DNA of 64,000 nt from Nostoc piscinale CENA21 (lineage in GTDB: Bacteria > Cyanobacteriota > Cyanobacteriia > Cyanobacteriales > Nostocaceae). The DNA is taken from positions 5,767,525-5,831,524 of the forward strand of contig NZ_CP012036.1 of NCBI RefSeq assembly GCF_001298445.1. Direction: 5' to 3'. The notes beneath the pieces are model-generated. The model was given only the letters and a program-made list of their open reading frames with translations, made no database searches and was not told the DNA's origin. Positions 35,058-44,040 of this stretch are shown here, piece by piece. Both the position numbers and the translations under genes were made by a program. How positions within the stretch are numbered: the first letter of the stretch is position 1; each line of letters starts with the position of its first letter.

Positions 35058-37235
35058 CTACCAGGAATTGAAATTTAAAATTCGCTGAATCAAATCGGCT
35101 TCTACGATTGGTTTTAAGATATAGTCATCTGCCCCCGCTGCTAGGGCCCGGTACAGGGTATCAGCATCGGCATGAGCCGATAACAACAACACAGGTAGCC
35201 GACTCCAACGCGGATCGCTCTTGACTACCTGGCATAGTTCAATGCCGCTAAACCCCGGCATAGCAACATCCAGCAATAGCAGATCGGGAGTGGTGGCTTC
35301 CAAGTATTGCCAAAACTGGCTTGAATCTGCCAAGGTTGTGACCTGAAAGCCCCACGGTTGCAGTTGGGCTTCTAATATGGACAACAATGCCGGATCGTCA
35401 TCCACAATCAGCAGTCTGGCATTGATAGTGTCAATCCGGTGGAGGAGTTGGCTGACGGCTTGAAACACTTCGGTAGGCGTGGCAGGCTTTTGCAAAAAGG
35501 CGTTGGCTCCTAAACGGGTGACTTCCACACGCTTGGTTAAATCGCCAAGTCCTGTCAGCACCAGCACAGGAATAGTGGAAAATTGGTGCTTCAACTGTGC
35601 CAGTAGGGTCAAGCCGCTTTCGGTGGTATTGGGAAAGGTAAGATCCAATATGATGGCATCGGGTGTGAGGTACTGAAGGCGTTGGCGGGCGAGGGTAAGG
35701 TCAGTGACGGTTTCCAGGTGAATGCTCCAGTTTGAAGCATTTGCCTGCATTCGCTCAATCAAGTCAGTATCATCATCAATCAACAAAACCACGCGATCGC
35801 TAGACTTCAGCACTGGAGTGGGCGCTGTTGTAGTAAAAGTGGGCAACTGCTGGATAACTTGCCTCAGTTGCCCAAGCAGCGATTTTAGTTGAACCGCTTC
35901 CTCTGATTGCACAGCAGCCGTTGGTGTTTTCAAGGTGCGTTCGATCTGGCGGGCAAGTTCTGCTGCTTGCGGCATACCAAATGCCCCCAAAGAGCCAATC
36001 AGCCGATGGGCGATGGTCTGGGCGAACTGCCGTCCGTCAAGCGTGAGACTATTAGTAAAGAGGTGGGCGATCGCCTCCTCCAGCTTTGCTAGTTGGCCCT
36101 GCAATCGCTCCTGAGAATCCTGCCACATCTGCTGAATTGCCGCCACTGCCTCCGCCTCTGCATCATATCGATTTGCATTCAGCAGGTAGGATGAGGAAAA
36201 CGCAGAGATGGGGAGATGCGGTGAACCAGCACCTTGGACTGAGCCGCTTTGCGGTGAAGAAGTCGGAGTCTTGGATGTCGCATTCTCCACTTGGGGAGCC
36301 ACCCCTGTAGGCGGGTTTCCCGACTTGAGGGGAGTGGCTCCATTTCCCGTCGAGTCCGTTAGCGCAGCGTTAGCGACGTTAGGAGCGTCACTTCCGAACC
36401 CAGAAGGCAAAGACTTGTGGCGACTGGTCGCCCCAAAGGGTAACGCGGAGAGCCTATCAAATATATTCCCCGTGTCCCCTTGTCCCCGTGTCTCCGTATC
36501 CCCACGTCCCCGCGTCTCCGTATCCCCGTGTCCTTGCTCCGACCCCTGCTCCCGCTCTTCTGGCACAGATTTCAGCCGATACCCCAGCCCATACAATGTT
36601 TCAATTGGATCGGAATTCAGCCCAGCCATCTGGAGTTTGCGCCGCAACCCGCGAATTTGAGTTGTTATAGCTTCTTCACCGGGACATTCATCAATCGAAC
36701 AGATGCGATCAAGCAGAGTCCTTCGGTCAAAAATCCGCCGCGGATGTCGCAAAAATAGCTCCAGCAGTTTGTATTCTTTAGGCGTGAGATGTAAGCCTTT
36801 GCCTTGACACATGACTTCGCAATTATTCGGATCGAGCTGCAACTGACCCCAGCAGAGTACTTTGGTTAATACTGTGCTGCCTCGTCGCAGTAATGCCCGA
36901 ATCCGAGCTAGCAGTTCTGATAGCTCATAGGGTTTGGTAATATAGTCATCTGCTCCTGCCTCAAAGCCTGCTATTCTATCTGCCGGATTAACCTTCCTTG
37001 TGAGCAGCAAAATAGGCTCTTGCTGATTCTGTGTCCTTAGTTGGCGACACAGACGAATTCCATTCTCATCGGGTAGCATGACATCTAGCACGATCAGGTC
37101 ATACTCTGTTGCCTCAGCTAACTCTAGTGCCGATCGACTATCACTAGCGGTATCAACTGTAAACTGCTGTGCTACCAAAGAAGTGGTGAGAGCAGCCGCC
37201 GTATCTCGATCATTCTCAACGATAAGCAGTTTCAT
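35058..37235 (-). CDS. Multi-domain response regulator: REC-wHTH-Hpt-REC-REC
   Basis: 725 residues. REC1 (1-118; phospho-Asp in LIVLDVMLPDENG) and an OmpR-type winged helix (about 128-222; LTPKEYKLLELFLRHPRRIF, GLGYRLKS) form a normal DNA-binding regulator. A linker of about 120 residues follows, much of it translated dispersed repeat (GDTETRGRGDTETRGQ, then LPSGFGSDAPNVANAAL). Next an Hpt domain (about 360-470; IAHRLIGSLGAFGMPQAA with the phospho-His), REC2 (about 480-600) with ILDLTFPNTTESG, and REC3 (about 605-725) with LLLDVAMPGFSGIE. It could collect phosphate from several kinases. Intact despite its size. Confidence 0.9.
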   Translation of the reverse strand: MKLLIVENDRDTAAALTTSLVAQQFTVDTASDSRSALELAEATEYDLIVLDVMLPDENGIRLCRQLRTQNQQEPILLLTRKVNPADRIAGFEAGADDYITKPYELSELLARIRALLRRGSTVLTKVLCWGQLQLDPNNCEVMCQGKGLHLTPKEYKLLELFLRHPRRIFDRRTLLDRICSIDECPGEEAITTQIRGLRRKLQMAGLNSDPIETLYGLGYRLKSVPEEREQGSEQGHGDTETRGRGDTETRGQGDTGNIFDRLSALPFGATSRHKSLPSGFGSDAPNVANAALTDSTGNGATPLKSGNPPTGVAPQVENATSKTPTSSPQSGSVQGAGSPHLPISAFSSSYLLNANRYDAEAEAVAAIQQMWQDSQERLQGQLAKLEEAIAHLFTNSLTLDGRQFAQTIAHRLIGSLGAFGMPQAAELARQIERTLKTPTAAVQSEEAVQLKSLLGQLRQVIQQLPTFTTTAPTPVLKSSDRVVLLIDDDTDLIERMQANASNWSIHLETVTDLTLARQRLQYLTPDAIILDLTFPNTTESGLTLLAQLKHQFSTIPVLVLTGLGDLTKRVEVTRLGANAFLQKPATPTEVFQAVSQLLHRIDTINARLLIVDDDPALLSILEAQLQPWGFQVTTLADSSQFWQYLEATTPDLLLLDVAMPGFSGIELCQVVKSDPRWSRLPVLLLSAHADADTLYRALAAGADDYILKPIVEADLIQRILNFNSW
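36285..36560 (-). repeat. Dispersed repeat sequence translated as linker of the multi-REC regulator
   Basis: Contains a GC-rich repeat related to the copies at 11913 and 34898 (36290-36420) and an array of CCCCGTGTCC/CCCCGCGTCTCC units (36465-36545). The array gives the repeated GDTETRG peptide. Both are normally intergenic in such genomes. Confidence 0.65.
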
Positions 37236-37409
37236 AAAACCTATTTTTCAGGCAATTGAGCCAAGTATTTCAAAGGCAACCCGAAGCAAGCAAGTTATGT
37301 TTTAGAGAATGGTTTTCAGTAATTTCTCTCGCGCAGTTTCATCTTTGAGACGGGCAAAGAATTCTCAAATTTACCTAATTAGGTAACAAGCATTTTAGTG
37401 AATAAAGCT

Positions 37410-37922
37410 TTACAAACCAAACTCTAGCTTCAATTGTGTAACCCAAGCTTTGATTCTTTCCTCTGTTAAATCGGATTGATTATCTTCATCAAGGGCAAGA
37501 CCTACAAATTTACCATCACGAACAGCTTTAGACTCGCTGAATTCATAACCTTCTGTAGGCCAATAGCCAACTGTTTCAGCACCATTTTCTGAAATTTTTT
37601 CCTCTAGAATACCGAGTGCATCTTGAAATGTATCTGGATAACCAACCTGGTCTCCAGGACCAAAATAAGCAACTTTTTTGCCCGTGAAGTCAATGTTATC
37701 TAACTCATCATAAAAATCTTCCCAATCACTTTGCAATTCTCCAACATTCCAAGTAGGACAACCAACAATGATATAGTCGTAGTTATTAAAATCACTTGGT
37801 TCAGCTTGTGAAACATCATTTAACGTTACAACGCTATCACCACCAAACTCCTTCTGAATTATTTCTGATTCAGTTTGGGTATTGCCTGTTTGAGTACCAA
37901 AAAATAAACCAATATTAGACAT
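37410..37922 (-). CDS. isiB: Flavodoxin
   Basis: 170 residues, AAGGAG upstream. The FMN phosphate loop is LFFGTQTGNTQTESEIIQ, the W and Y isoalloxazine loops are CPTWNVGELQSDWEDF and FGPGDQVGYPDTFQDAL. Length and the inserted loop of the long-chain form match cyanobacterial IsiB. Flavodoxin replaces ferredoxin as electron carrier under iron limitation or stress. Upstream, in place of the usual Fur-regulated isiAB promoter, lies a copy of the dnaK leader with its first six codons (38021-38108). Confidence 0.95.
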   Translation of the reverse strand: MSNIGLFFGTQTGNTQTESEIIQKEFGGDSVVTLNDVSQAEPSDFNNYDYIIVGCPTWNVGELQSDWEDFYDELDNIDFTGKKVAYFGPGDQVGYPDTFQDALGILEEKISENGAETVGYWPTEGYEFSESKAVRDGKFVGLALDEDNQSDLTEERIKAWVTQLKLEFGL

Positions 37923-38020
37923 TTGTACTCCTTTTACAGCAGTGTGCTTGATGGCTGGTTAAATTGAAAGTAGGTGGCTTGAATGCTGACTAAAAAATAT
38001 GTACTAAAAATTATTTCCTA

Positions 38021-38108
38021 ACCAACGATTTTTGCCATCGTTAGCAACCTCCTTCAAAGATTAAGATAAAAAATTGAGAGTTTGGATTCAGGACAAGTTG
38101 AACAAATG
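38021..38108 (-). promoter_or_regulatory. Duplicated dnaK leader upstream of flavodoxin
   Basis: Nearly the same as 17825-17913. On the minus strand it carries the GGAGG site and then ATGGCAAAAATCGTTGGT, equal to dnaK codons 1-6, followed at once by TAG, so it would encode only MAKIVG. The identity ends exactly after codon 6. The flavodoxin start is 116 bases further on. It may bring heat-shock control to flavodoxin. Confidence 0.75.
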
Positions 38109-38451
38109 CCAATCGCCAAATTAGTGATGAGTGAGGAGCAGGGGCTAGTAAGTCAAAAGGTAAAAGTAAAAAGAAAAGAATTAAGAATTAAGAATTAAAT
38201 TTCAAGACTCCATCAGTTCTCTTTTGCCTTTTGCGCTTCGGGTGACGCTCCTAACGTCGCTAACGCCACTTGCTTTATGCAGGTGCTCCCGTCCACCGCA
38301 GTGGCTCACCTTTTTAGTTTTGACTTCATCTTGGGGAGTAGGAGAAGCAGAGGGAGCAAAGAGAAAGTTTTAGTAATTTTTACTACCTGAATAGCTCTGA
38401 ATACACTTGTTTCTTTCTCTCTCTCCCACTCTCCGTGTCTTTTCTCCTGCC
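38109..38451. other. Gap with dispersed repeat
   Basis: 343 bases between the alcohol dehydrogenase and the flavodoxin leader. It contains triple AAGAATTAAG-type repeats (38172-38200) and a repeat piece with ACGCTCCTAACGTCGCTAAC and CCACCGCAGTGGCTCACC (38243-38312). No gene seen. Confidence 0.5.
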
Positions 38452-39627
38452 TTATGGTTTGAGTACAACTTTGATACAGTTTTCCTTCTTGTCTTTGAAA
38501 ATTTCGTAACCTCGGGGTGCTTCATCTAACGGTAGACGATGGGTGATCACGAATGATGGATCGATCCTGCCATTTTGAATGTGATCGAGTAATGTGTTTA
38601 AGTACTTATGAACGTGCGTTTGTCCCATTTTGAATACTAAGGCTTTGTTCATGGCAGCACCCATAGGTATTTTGTCTACAACGCCGACATAAACACCAGG
38701 AATTGACACGTGACCGCCTTTGCGACAGTCCATCATCACTTGCCGCAGCACATGGGGGCGGTCTGTTTCCAGACGCACTGCTTGCTTGACTTCGTCGTAT
38801 ACTCCTTCTAGACCCGTGCCGTGTGCTTCCAACCCCACAGCATCAATACAAGCATCTGGGCCGCGTCCACCTGTCATTTCTTTGAGGGCTTCACTAACAT
38901 TTACTTCCTCATAGTTAAGGATTTCTGCCTTGCCTTGATCTTTAGCCATCTGTAGGCGTTCGGGAATTCGATCGATAGCGATGACTCGTTCAGCACCAAG
39001 TAGATAAGCACTTCTTATTGTGAATTGTGCGACTGGGCCACACCCCCAGACTGCGACAATATCACCGGGCTGAATATTACAGTTATCTGCCGCCATATAT
39101 CCGGTGGGGAAGATATCTGTTAGAAACACTACTTGTTCGTCTGTTAGTCCATCAGGAATCTTAAACAAACCAGTATCGGCAAAGGGAACACGGGCATATT
39201 CAGCTTGACCACCAGCGTAGCCACCTAGCATATGAGAGTAGCCAAAAATACCAGAGGGTGAATAACCCATGAATTTTTCTGCTAACCAAGCGTTTGGGTT
39301 AGAATTATCGCACAATGACCAGAAGTCATGTTGACAGTACCAGCAGTTACCACAGGCGATAGGGAATGGTACAACCACGCGATCGCCTATATTTAAATTT
39401 TTGACGGCACTGCCTATTTCAACGACTTCCCCCATCATTTCATGACCCAGGATATCGCCCTTTTCCATTGTGGGGACGTAGCCGTTATAAAGGTGTAAAT
39501 CAGAACCGCAAATTGCTGTTGTCGTGATTTTAATAACAGCATCACGCGGATTAATGATTTTTGGATCGGGTACTGTTTCCACCCGTACATCGTTGGCACC
39601 GTTCCAGCAAACTGCTTTCATAGCCAT
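38452..39627 (-). CDS. Zinc-dependent alcohol/formaldehyde dehydrogenase (FDH-like)
   Basis: 391 residues. Catalytic zinc ligands are in AICGSDLHLYNG and GHEMMGEVVEIGS; the structural zinc loop is ACGNCWYCQHDFWSLCDNSN. The NAD-binding fold is VAVWGCGPVAQFTIRSAYLLG. The long insertion (VGLEAHGTGLEGVYDEVKQ) and overall length are those of the glutathione-independent formaldehyde dehydrogenase-like group. It probably oxidises or dismutates small aldehydes, in line with the aldehyde-handling genes in the stress block. A deleted paralogue follows directly upstream at 39705-40080, so the pair arose by tandem duplication. Confidence 0.9.
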   Translation of the reverse strand: MAMKAVCWNGANDVRVETVPDPKIINPRDAVIKITTTAICGSDLHLYNGYVPTMEKGDILGHEMMGEVVEIGSAVKNLNIGDRVVVPFPIACGNCWYCQHDFWSLCDNSNPNAWLAEKFMGYSPSGIFGYSHMLGGYAGGQAEYARVPFADTGLFKIPDGLTDEQVVFLTDIFPTGYMAADNCNIQPGDIVAVWGCGPVAQFTIRSAYLLGAERVIAIDRIPERLQMAKDQGKAEILNYEEVNVSEALKEMTGGRGPDACIDAVGLEAHGTGLEGVYDEVKQAVRLETDRPHVLRQVMMDCRKGGHVSIPGVYVGVVDKIPMGAAMNKALVFKMGQTHVHKYLNTLLDHIQNGRIDPSFVITHRLPLDEAPRGYEIFKDKKENCIKVVLKP

Positions 39628-39704
39628 TAGTCCTTTGTCGGTAGTTAGTGGTCAGTTGTCAGTGGTTATTTTCCTTGTCTCCTCTGCTCCTCTCAGTCCC
39701 CAAC

Positions 39705-40080
39705 TCAAGGCTGTAACCTAACTTTTATGCAGTGCTCTTTTCTTTGGTTGAACAGCTCGAAGCCATGCTTGGCTTCTGTTAGGGGTAAGTGATGCGTGAA
39801 CACAGCAGATGGATCGACTTCGCCCTTCAATACGCGATCGCCTTTTTTCAATTTCTTGACTTCATTGCCAATATCAACGATTTCTCCCATAAACTCGTGA
39901 CCAATAATGTCACCCGGTTCCATCGTCGGGATGTAGCCATTGTAGATATGCAAGTCAGAACCGCAGATGGTTGCTGATGTAACTTTGAGGATGGCATCGC
40001 GGGGGTTAATTATTTTTGGGTCTGGCACTGTTTCCACCCGCACATCGTTAGTGCCGTACCAACAAACATTTCATAGCAAT
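39705..40080 (-). pseudogene. Collapsed second copy of the zinc alcohol dehydrogenase
   Basis: The open frame (112 residues) begins VRVETVPDPKIINPRDAILK and reads to GNEVKKLKKGDRV, then jumps to LKGEVDPSAVFTHHLPLTEA and the C-terminus, so about 270 internal residues are missing while the frame is kept. In addition the expected MKAVCWYGTND start is present at 40050-40080 but two bases are missing after ATGAAA. The deletion junction lies at about 39826, beside the sequence GCGATCGC. Not functional as a dehydrogenase. Confidence 0.85.
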
Positions 40081-40085
40081 ATTTA

Positions 40086-40595
40086 TTAACCTCGCGGTTG
40101 ACCTTCTGTTGTGGCAATCTCGCCTGCTTCCATCAGCATTCTGAAGCCGCGTAAATCTTCTTTAATTTGCAGTTCTGGGTCTTCGCCAAATAATTTAGCG
40201 ATGTCTATGACGGGCTTCGCCAACGCAGCCCCAATTTCACCCCCAGGCGGGGTAAATTCTCGGACTGTTTTTACCTCAGTACCACGATTCCCAGGTGCTG
40301 GCTTGAAGTGGACGCGACCAGAGGTTTCAATTGCTGCGCCTTCAACCGAAGTCCAGGCAATCAATTCGTTTTCTCGGTCTTCGGTAATGACTACATCCCA
40401 CTCAACGCTTTCATTTAAGAATCCTTTGCTAATCCAGTGCGATCGCTTTTCGTCGTGTACCCTCACCTCTTTGAGATACTTGATGAACCGTGGCAAGTTA
40501 TCAAAGTTACGCCAAAAGTGATAAAGTTCCTCTACTGGTTTGTTAATGGTTAAAGTCTTTTCAACTTTGACCCGTTGGTTCATGACCGTACTCAT
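40086..40595 (-). CDS. SRPBCC-family protein (polyketide cyclase/START-like)
   Basis: 169 residues from the ATG ending at 40595, eight bases after AGAGG. The Bet v1-like fold shows VEKTLTINKPVEELYHFWRN, LPRFIKYLKEVRVHDEKRSH, GRVHFKPAPGNRGTEVKT and a long C-terminal helix (EDLRGFRMLMEAGEI). This is the CoxG/YndB-related group often found with zinc alcohol dehydrogenases of the preceding type; its ligand is unknown. The 154-bp region directly upstream is a near copy of the one upstream of the glycosyltransferase gene. Confidence 0.85.
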   Translation of the reverse strand: MSTVMNQRVKVEKTLTINKPVEELYHFWRNFDNLPRFIKYLKEVRVHDEKRSHWISKGFLNESVEWDVVITEDRENELIAWTSVEGAAIETSGRVHFKPAPGNRGTEVKTVREFTPPGGEIGAALAKPVIDIAKLFGEDPELQIKEDLRGFRMLMEAGEIATTEGQPRG

Positions 40596-40616
40596 GACCA
40601 TTGCCTCTTGTGCTTG

Positions 40617-40770
40617 CTATATGTCTTTTAATTATCAAAGTTGGGACAAATTGATTTGTTCTAACTCTTCTATTGCTTAGAGTTATAGTTAAAAAAAAAA
40701 ATTACTTATATTCTTTCAATAGTCTTAGGTTTTCAATAAATTGATACGACAAAAGTAGTAATTGGCAGTT
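40617..40770 (-). repeat. Duplicated upstream region, SRPBCC copy
   Basis: Near-identical to 33602-33753. Here it begins 21 bases before the SRPBCC start codon, so it includes the immediate upstream region. At 40771 it meets transposon-derived sequence. Confidence 0.75.
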
Positions 40771-40870
40771 CTTAAGGGGGGACGAAATACCCTGAAATGG
40801 ATATAGGGCAATCAGTGTAGCAACTTATGGTAAAACAAAAATAGCATTCATTCGCAATAAGCTCTGTTTA

Positions 40871-41113
40871 ATGATAATAGTACCTGAATTCTATGAAACA
40901 CACCTCAAGCGAGAATTGGGACGCACCGAATATTTATTACTAAAACTCCTGATTAATTTATTACAATCTATTAAAACTGTCAGCATAGAATCATTGGCTA
41001 CTGCTTTACCTTTGCCAATACTCTTTGAAAGTAGAAGGAAGAGAATTCAGCGATTTTTATCTTTAAAATACATCAATATTGAAGAAATTTGGTTTCCAAT
41101 TATTAGGAGCTAG
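40871..41113 (+). pseudogene. IS4-like transposase fragment (N-terminus)
   Basis: 80 residues: VPEFYETHLKRELGRTEYLL, ATALPLPILFESRRKRIQRF. This is the N-terminal region of a distinct IS4-type transposase of cyanobacteria; it stops at TAG 41111-41113 and no catalytic part follows. A different family member from those at 31321 and 42260. Confidence 0.7.
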
Positions 41114-41678
41114 CTAGAAATAAATTTGGCTCTCCCAGGCTTGGGTTGATAAATTAACACTAAAAAATGGCTAAAACGATTGATATAACAAGGTTTGTCT
41201 AAAATAGAATCAAAGATTTAATAAAAATTTACTTTGTTCCTCTTGAATCCCAGACAATGTAAGGATTTAACCTGATATCAAGTATTAATTTTTTATAGCT
41301 AGTCTAGCAGAGCCATAAATTTTTCCTTCACCGAAGTTGTTTATGTGGTTATAGCTCGAACTAATTAGGGACGTATTAATCTGTTAATGATTAGTGTAGT
41401 TTGGGGCAGACAATCAGGCAAGGATACGACCGTCTTGTAGCTGCATTGTCGTTTGGCAATCAGGTGGTTTTATTAAATCGTTCATGAGATTCCTCTTCTA
41501 GCAAAACGGCTTGGTGTCATGGTTGCGGTTTTAGTCTGGTAAATCTTTTTCATGATTGTGATTCCTGCACTTCAGTAAATTCAGGTTTGAGTTTAATAGA
41601 CTTGTCCGAAATATTAACTTAGGAAAAGAAAAATGGTAAAACGTTGAATTGAGTGTATACCATTTTTCAAACTTAGTT
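41114..41678. other. AT-rich gap before the IS5-like gene
   Basis: 565 bases, low GC, with no gene recognised. It should contain the rest of the truncated IS4 element and the left end of the IS5-type element; the borders were not resolved by eye. Confidence 0.4.
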
Positions 41679-41972
41679 ATGGTTTTTTTATTATATCCAA
41701 AAGTATCCATTAAGAACAAAACAAATTTTAGGGATTAGTTACGAACAATTACAATCACTACTAAATTGTGCGAGCAAACGTCAACAGGAAATTAAAATTC
41801 AGCAAGAAAGCCGAAAAATAAGAATTAATGCGGCTGGTGGAGGTCGCAAAGAATTGTTATCAATCCAAGAACAAGTTTGTTTATGCTTATTTTATTTAAG
41901 ACAGATGCCGACATTTCAAGTATTAGGAATGTTGTTTGGGGTTTCAAAAACGGAAGCCAATGATACATTTCA

Positions 41973-41981
41973 CGACTGGAT
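41973..41981 (+). repeat. Target-site duplication, left
   Basis: Nine bases CGACTGGAT flank the IS4-type element on the left; the same nine occur at 43602-43610. Confidence 0.85.
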
Positions 41982-42047
41982 CATCCGTGATAGGTTAAGA
42001 AAAAGAACATTTTGTCAATCAGCTAAAATACTCAAAAAATTATTTAT

Positions 42048-42127
42048 GATAATGATAATCGTAGTTAGGGGTGGGAAGGAGGCGAGCGTCGCTCGCCTCC
42101 TTCCCCTTCATTTTGATTATCATTATC
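42048..42127. repeat. Nested palindromic element inside the IS
   Basis: Outer arms GATAATGATAATC (42048-42060) and GATTATCATTATC (42115-42127) are perfect inverted repeats. Between them a perfect 15-bp GC-rich stem (42073-42087 with 42091-42105) closes on a three-base loop GTC. It lies between the left IS end and the transposase gene, where IS4-type elements normally have only a short leader. Confidence 0.8.
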
Positions 42128-42259
42128 AAGAAAGTATTTAACAGGGCTAATCTTCAAGAAAAACGTATTATTACGACAGAATAATTTTGTGAGAAGTGAG
42201 TAAGATTATTAGGTAGATTCAATTATTAAATAATGTGATGAAAAGTTTGGTCTACCGCC

Positions 42260-43568
42260 ATGCCCAAGCGACAAAAACAGAACTCTGACCACGCACGCAA
42301 ACATAATACTCCTACTATAGATAATGAAGTAATTTCTCAGCAATTAAAAGCTTTGTTAACTCCTGCTATTTTTGCTCAAGAGAAATACTACAAGCAATTA
42401 GGATTACGAGATAGAATTATTAATCTATCCATGATGGTAGCAGCCGTATTAACTTTATTATGGCGGCAAGTTCCAGGAGTACAGGAATTAACAAAACTTT
42501 TAGCAAGAGAAGATGTATTATGGTGCCAAGCAACTAAGGTGGCTCAACAATCTCTTTCTCAAAGATTTTTAGTATTTCCGGCAGAACTATTTGAACGAGT
42601 TTTTAAAGACTTATTACCCCAGTTACAAATCAATTGGCAGCAAAGACTTAAACGACCACTACCCGATAGTGTTAAATTTGCACTGAATAATTTTGAACGA
42701 ATCTGGATAGTTGATGGCTCTACATTAGAAGCATTGTTCCGTAAACTCAAAAGCCTAGAAGATGCTAAAATAGGTCAGTTGGCGGGAAGAATTTGTACAG
42801 TTATTGATTTGGTCACTCGTTTACCAATAGAAGTTTGGTTTCACACTAATCCTGCTGCATCAGAGACTAATTTTGAAATACCATTACTAAATTTACTACA
42901 GCCGAAAACTTTATTACTACTTGATAGAGGCTTTTATCACTTTCAATTTTTCCAACAACTTATTGACCAAGAAGTTCATTTCATTACTCGTCTAAAAGCT
43001 AAAGCCTCTATTAAATATTTAAAAATTTTGAGTTATGATTATGGAGTTAAAGACCGATTAATTCAACTTGGCACTGTCAGGCGTGGTGCGCCTGTTCTTA
43101 CTTTACGCTTAATTGAAATAAAAAATTGAGCAGACTACTTATTCTTATATTACTTCTGTCCTTGACCCACATATTTTACCTCCCTATGCTGTCGCTGATT
43201 TATACCGCCGTAGATGGAGAATTGAAGAGGCTTTTCACACTGTAAAAAGATTACTTGGTTTATCTTATTTATGGACTGGTTCTATTAATGGTATCAAGTT
43301 ACAAATCTGGGCTACTTGGTTATTTTATGCCGTGTTAGTTGATTTGGGTGATGCTGTTGCCGACGAATTATCTCTGCCATTTGACCGCATTTCTTTGGAA
43401 ATGATTTATCGTGGACTTTATCATTTTAGTGTTGCCCATGACAAAGGTAAGGCTGATGACCCGGTTAAATACTTTGCTGCCAAAGAAAACCAAGATTTAG
43501 GTATAGTCAAAGCTCTACGAAAACCAGTCACCAAGCTGAATCTAGCCCCTTTTTTCGCACCCCCTTGA
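42260..43568 (+). pseudogene. IS4-family transposase of the inserted element, frameshifted
   Basis: Frame one (42260-43129) contains FERIWIVDGSTLEALFRKLK (first Asp) and KTLLLLDRGFYHFQFFQQLI (second Asp). At the A run 43120-43125 the frame is lost; with five A it continues TYSYITSVLDPHILPPYAVA and YRRRWRIEEAFHTVKRLLG, which fits the Y-x2-R-x3-E-x6-K signature exactly, then to the stop at 43568. Corrected length is 435 residues. Since the element has intact ends and target duplications, it moved recently and would be active apart from this one base. Confidence 0.87.
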
Positions 43569-43601
43569 CAAAAGTGCAATTATCTTAACCTCTCACGGAT
43601 G

Positions 43602-43610
43602 CGACTGGAT
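43602..43610 (+). repeat. Target-site duplication, right
   Basis: CGACTGGAT, identical to 41973-41981; joining the sequence across the two copies restores the IS5-type reading frame. Confidence 0.85.
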
Positions 43611-44040
43611 AGCAATTCTGAGAGATATTTTACCCTCTAGTTTATTAGAACAAGTCTCAAATAATAAGAGCGATTTACTATTTGTTCAAGAAGTATTAAC
43701 TAATTTTAGGCTATTGTTCGATAGCCTAGAACAGCCAATATATAGACATTCTGACCAAAAAGAACAACAAAAATATTTTTCTGGTAAGAAAAGACAACAT
43801 ACTTTGAAAAGCCAAATGATTGGGATGCCAGAAGGAAAAGATATTGTTGAGGTAGAAGTAGGTGTTCCTGGGCCAACAGCAGATATAAAATTGTTTCGTC
43901 AATCTCAGCAAAAATTTGATAAATCTCAACCTTTTTCAGGTAATAAAGGATTTCAAGGTGGCGAAAACATCACTACACCTCATAAAAGAAAACTGAAACG
44001 AGAACTGACTCAACAGCAAAAAGATGAAAACAAGTTTTAG

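Larger units (their letters stand above)
41982..43601 (+). mobile_element. IS4-family insertion sequence, complete (1,620 bp)
   Basis: Bounded by inverted ends: left CATCCGTGATAGGTTAAGA, right (read inward) CATCCGTGAGAGGTTAAGA, one mismatch in 19. Nine-base direct repeats flank it, a length known for IS4-family members. It lies within the IS5-type transposase gene. Inside are one transposase gene (42260-43568, frameshifted) and a palindromic element near the left end (42048-42127). Confidence 0.9.
41679..44040 (+). pseudogene. IS5-family transposase interrupted by an IS4-type insertion and 3'-truncated
   Basis: The left part (41679-41981) starts ATGGT with seven T at 41683-41689; with six T the frame reads QKYPLRTKQILGISYEQLQS, then NAAGGGRKELLSIQEQVCLC and FGVSKTEANDTFHDW. 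The right part (43602-44040) resumes exactly there: ILPSSLLEQVSNNKSDLLF, then SGKKRQHTLKSQMI and the DDE region VEVGVPGPTADIKLFRQSQQ with GNKGFQGGENITTPHKRK. The C-terminus is lost where the PEP-synthase fragment begins (about 44036). So three events hit one gene: an insertion, a probable one-base indel and a 3' deletion. Confidence 0.85.
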
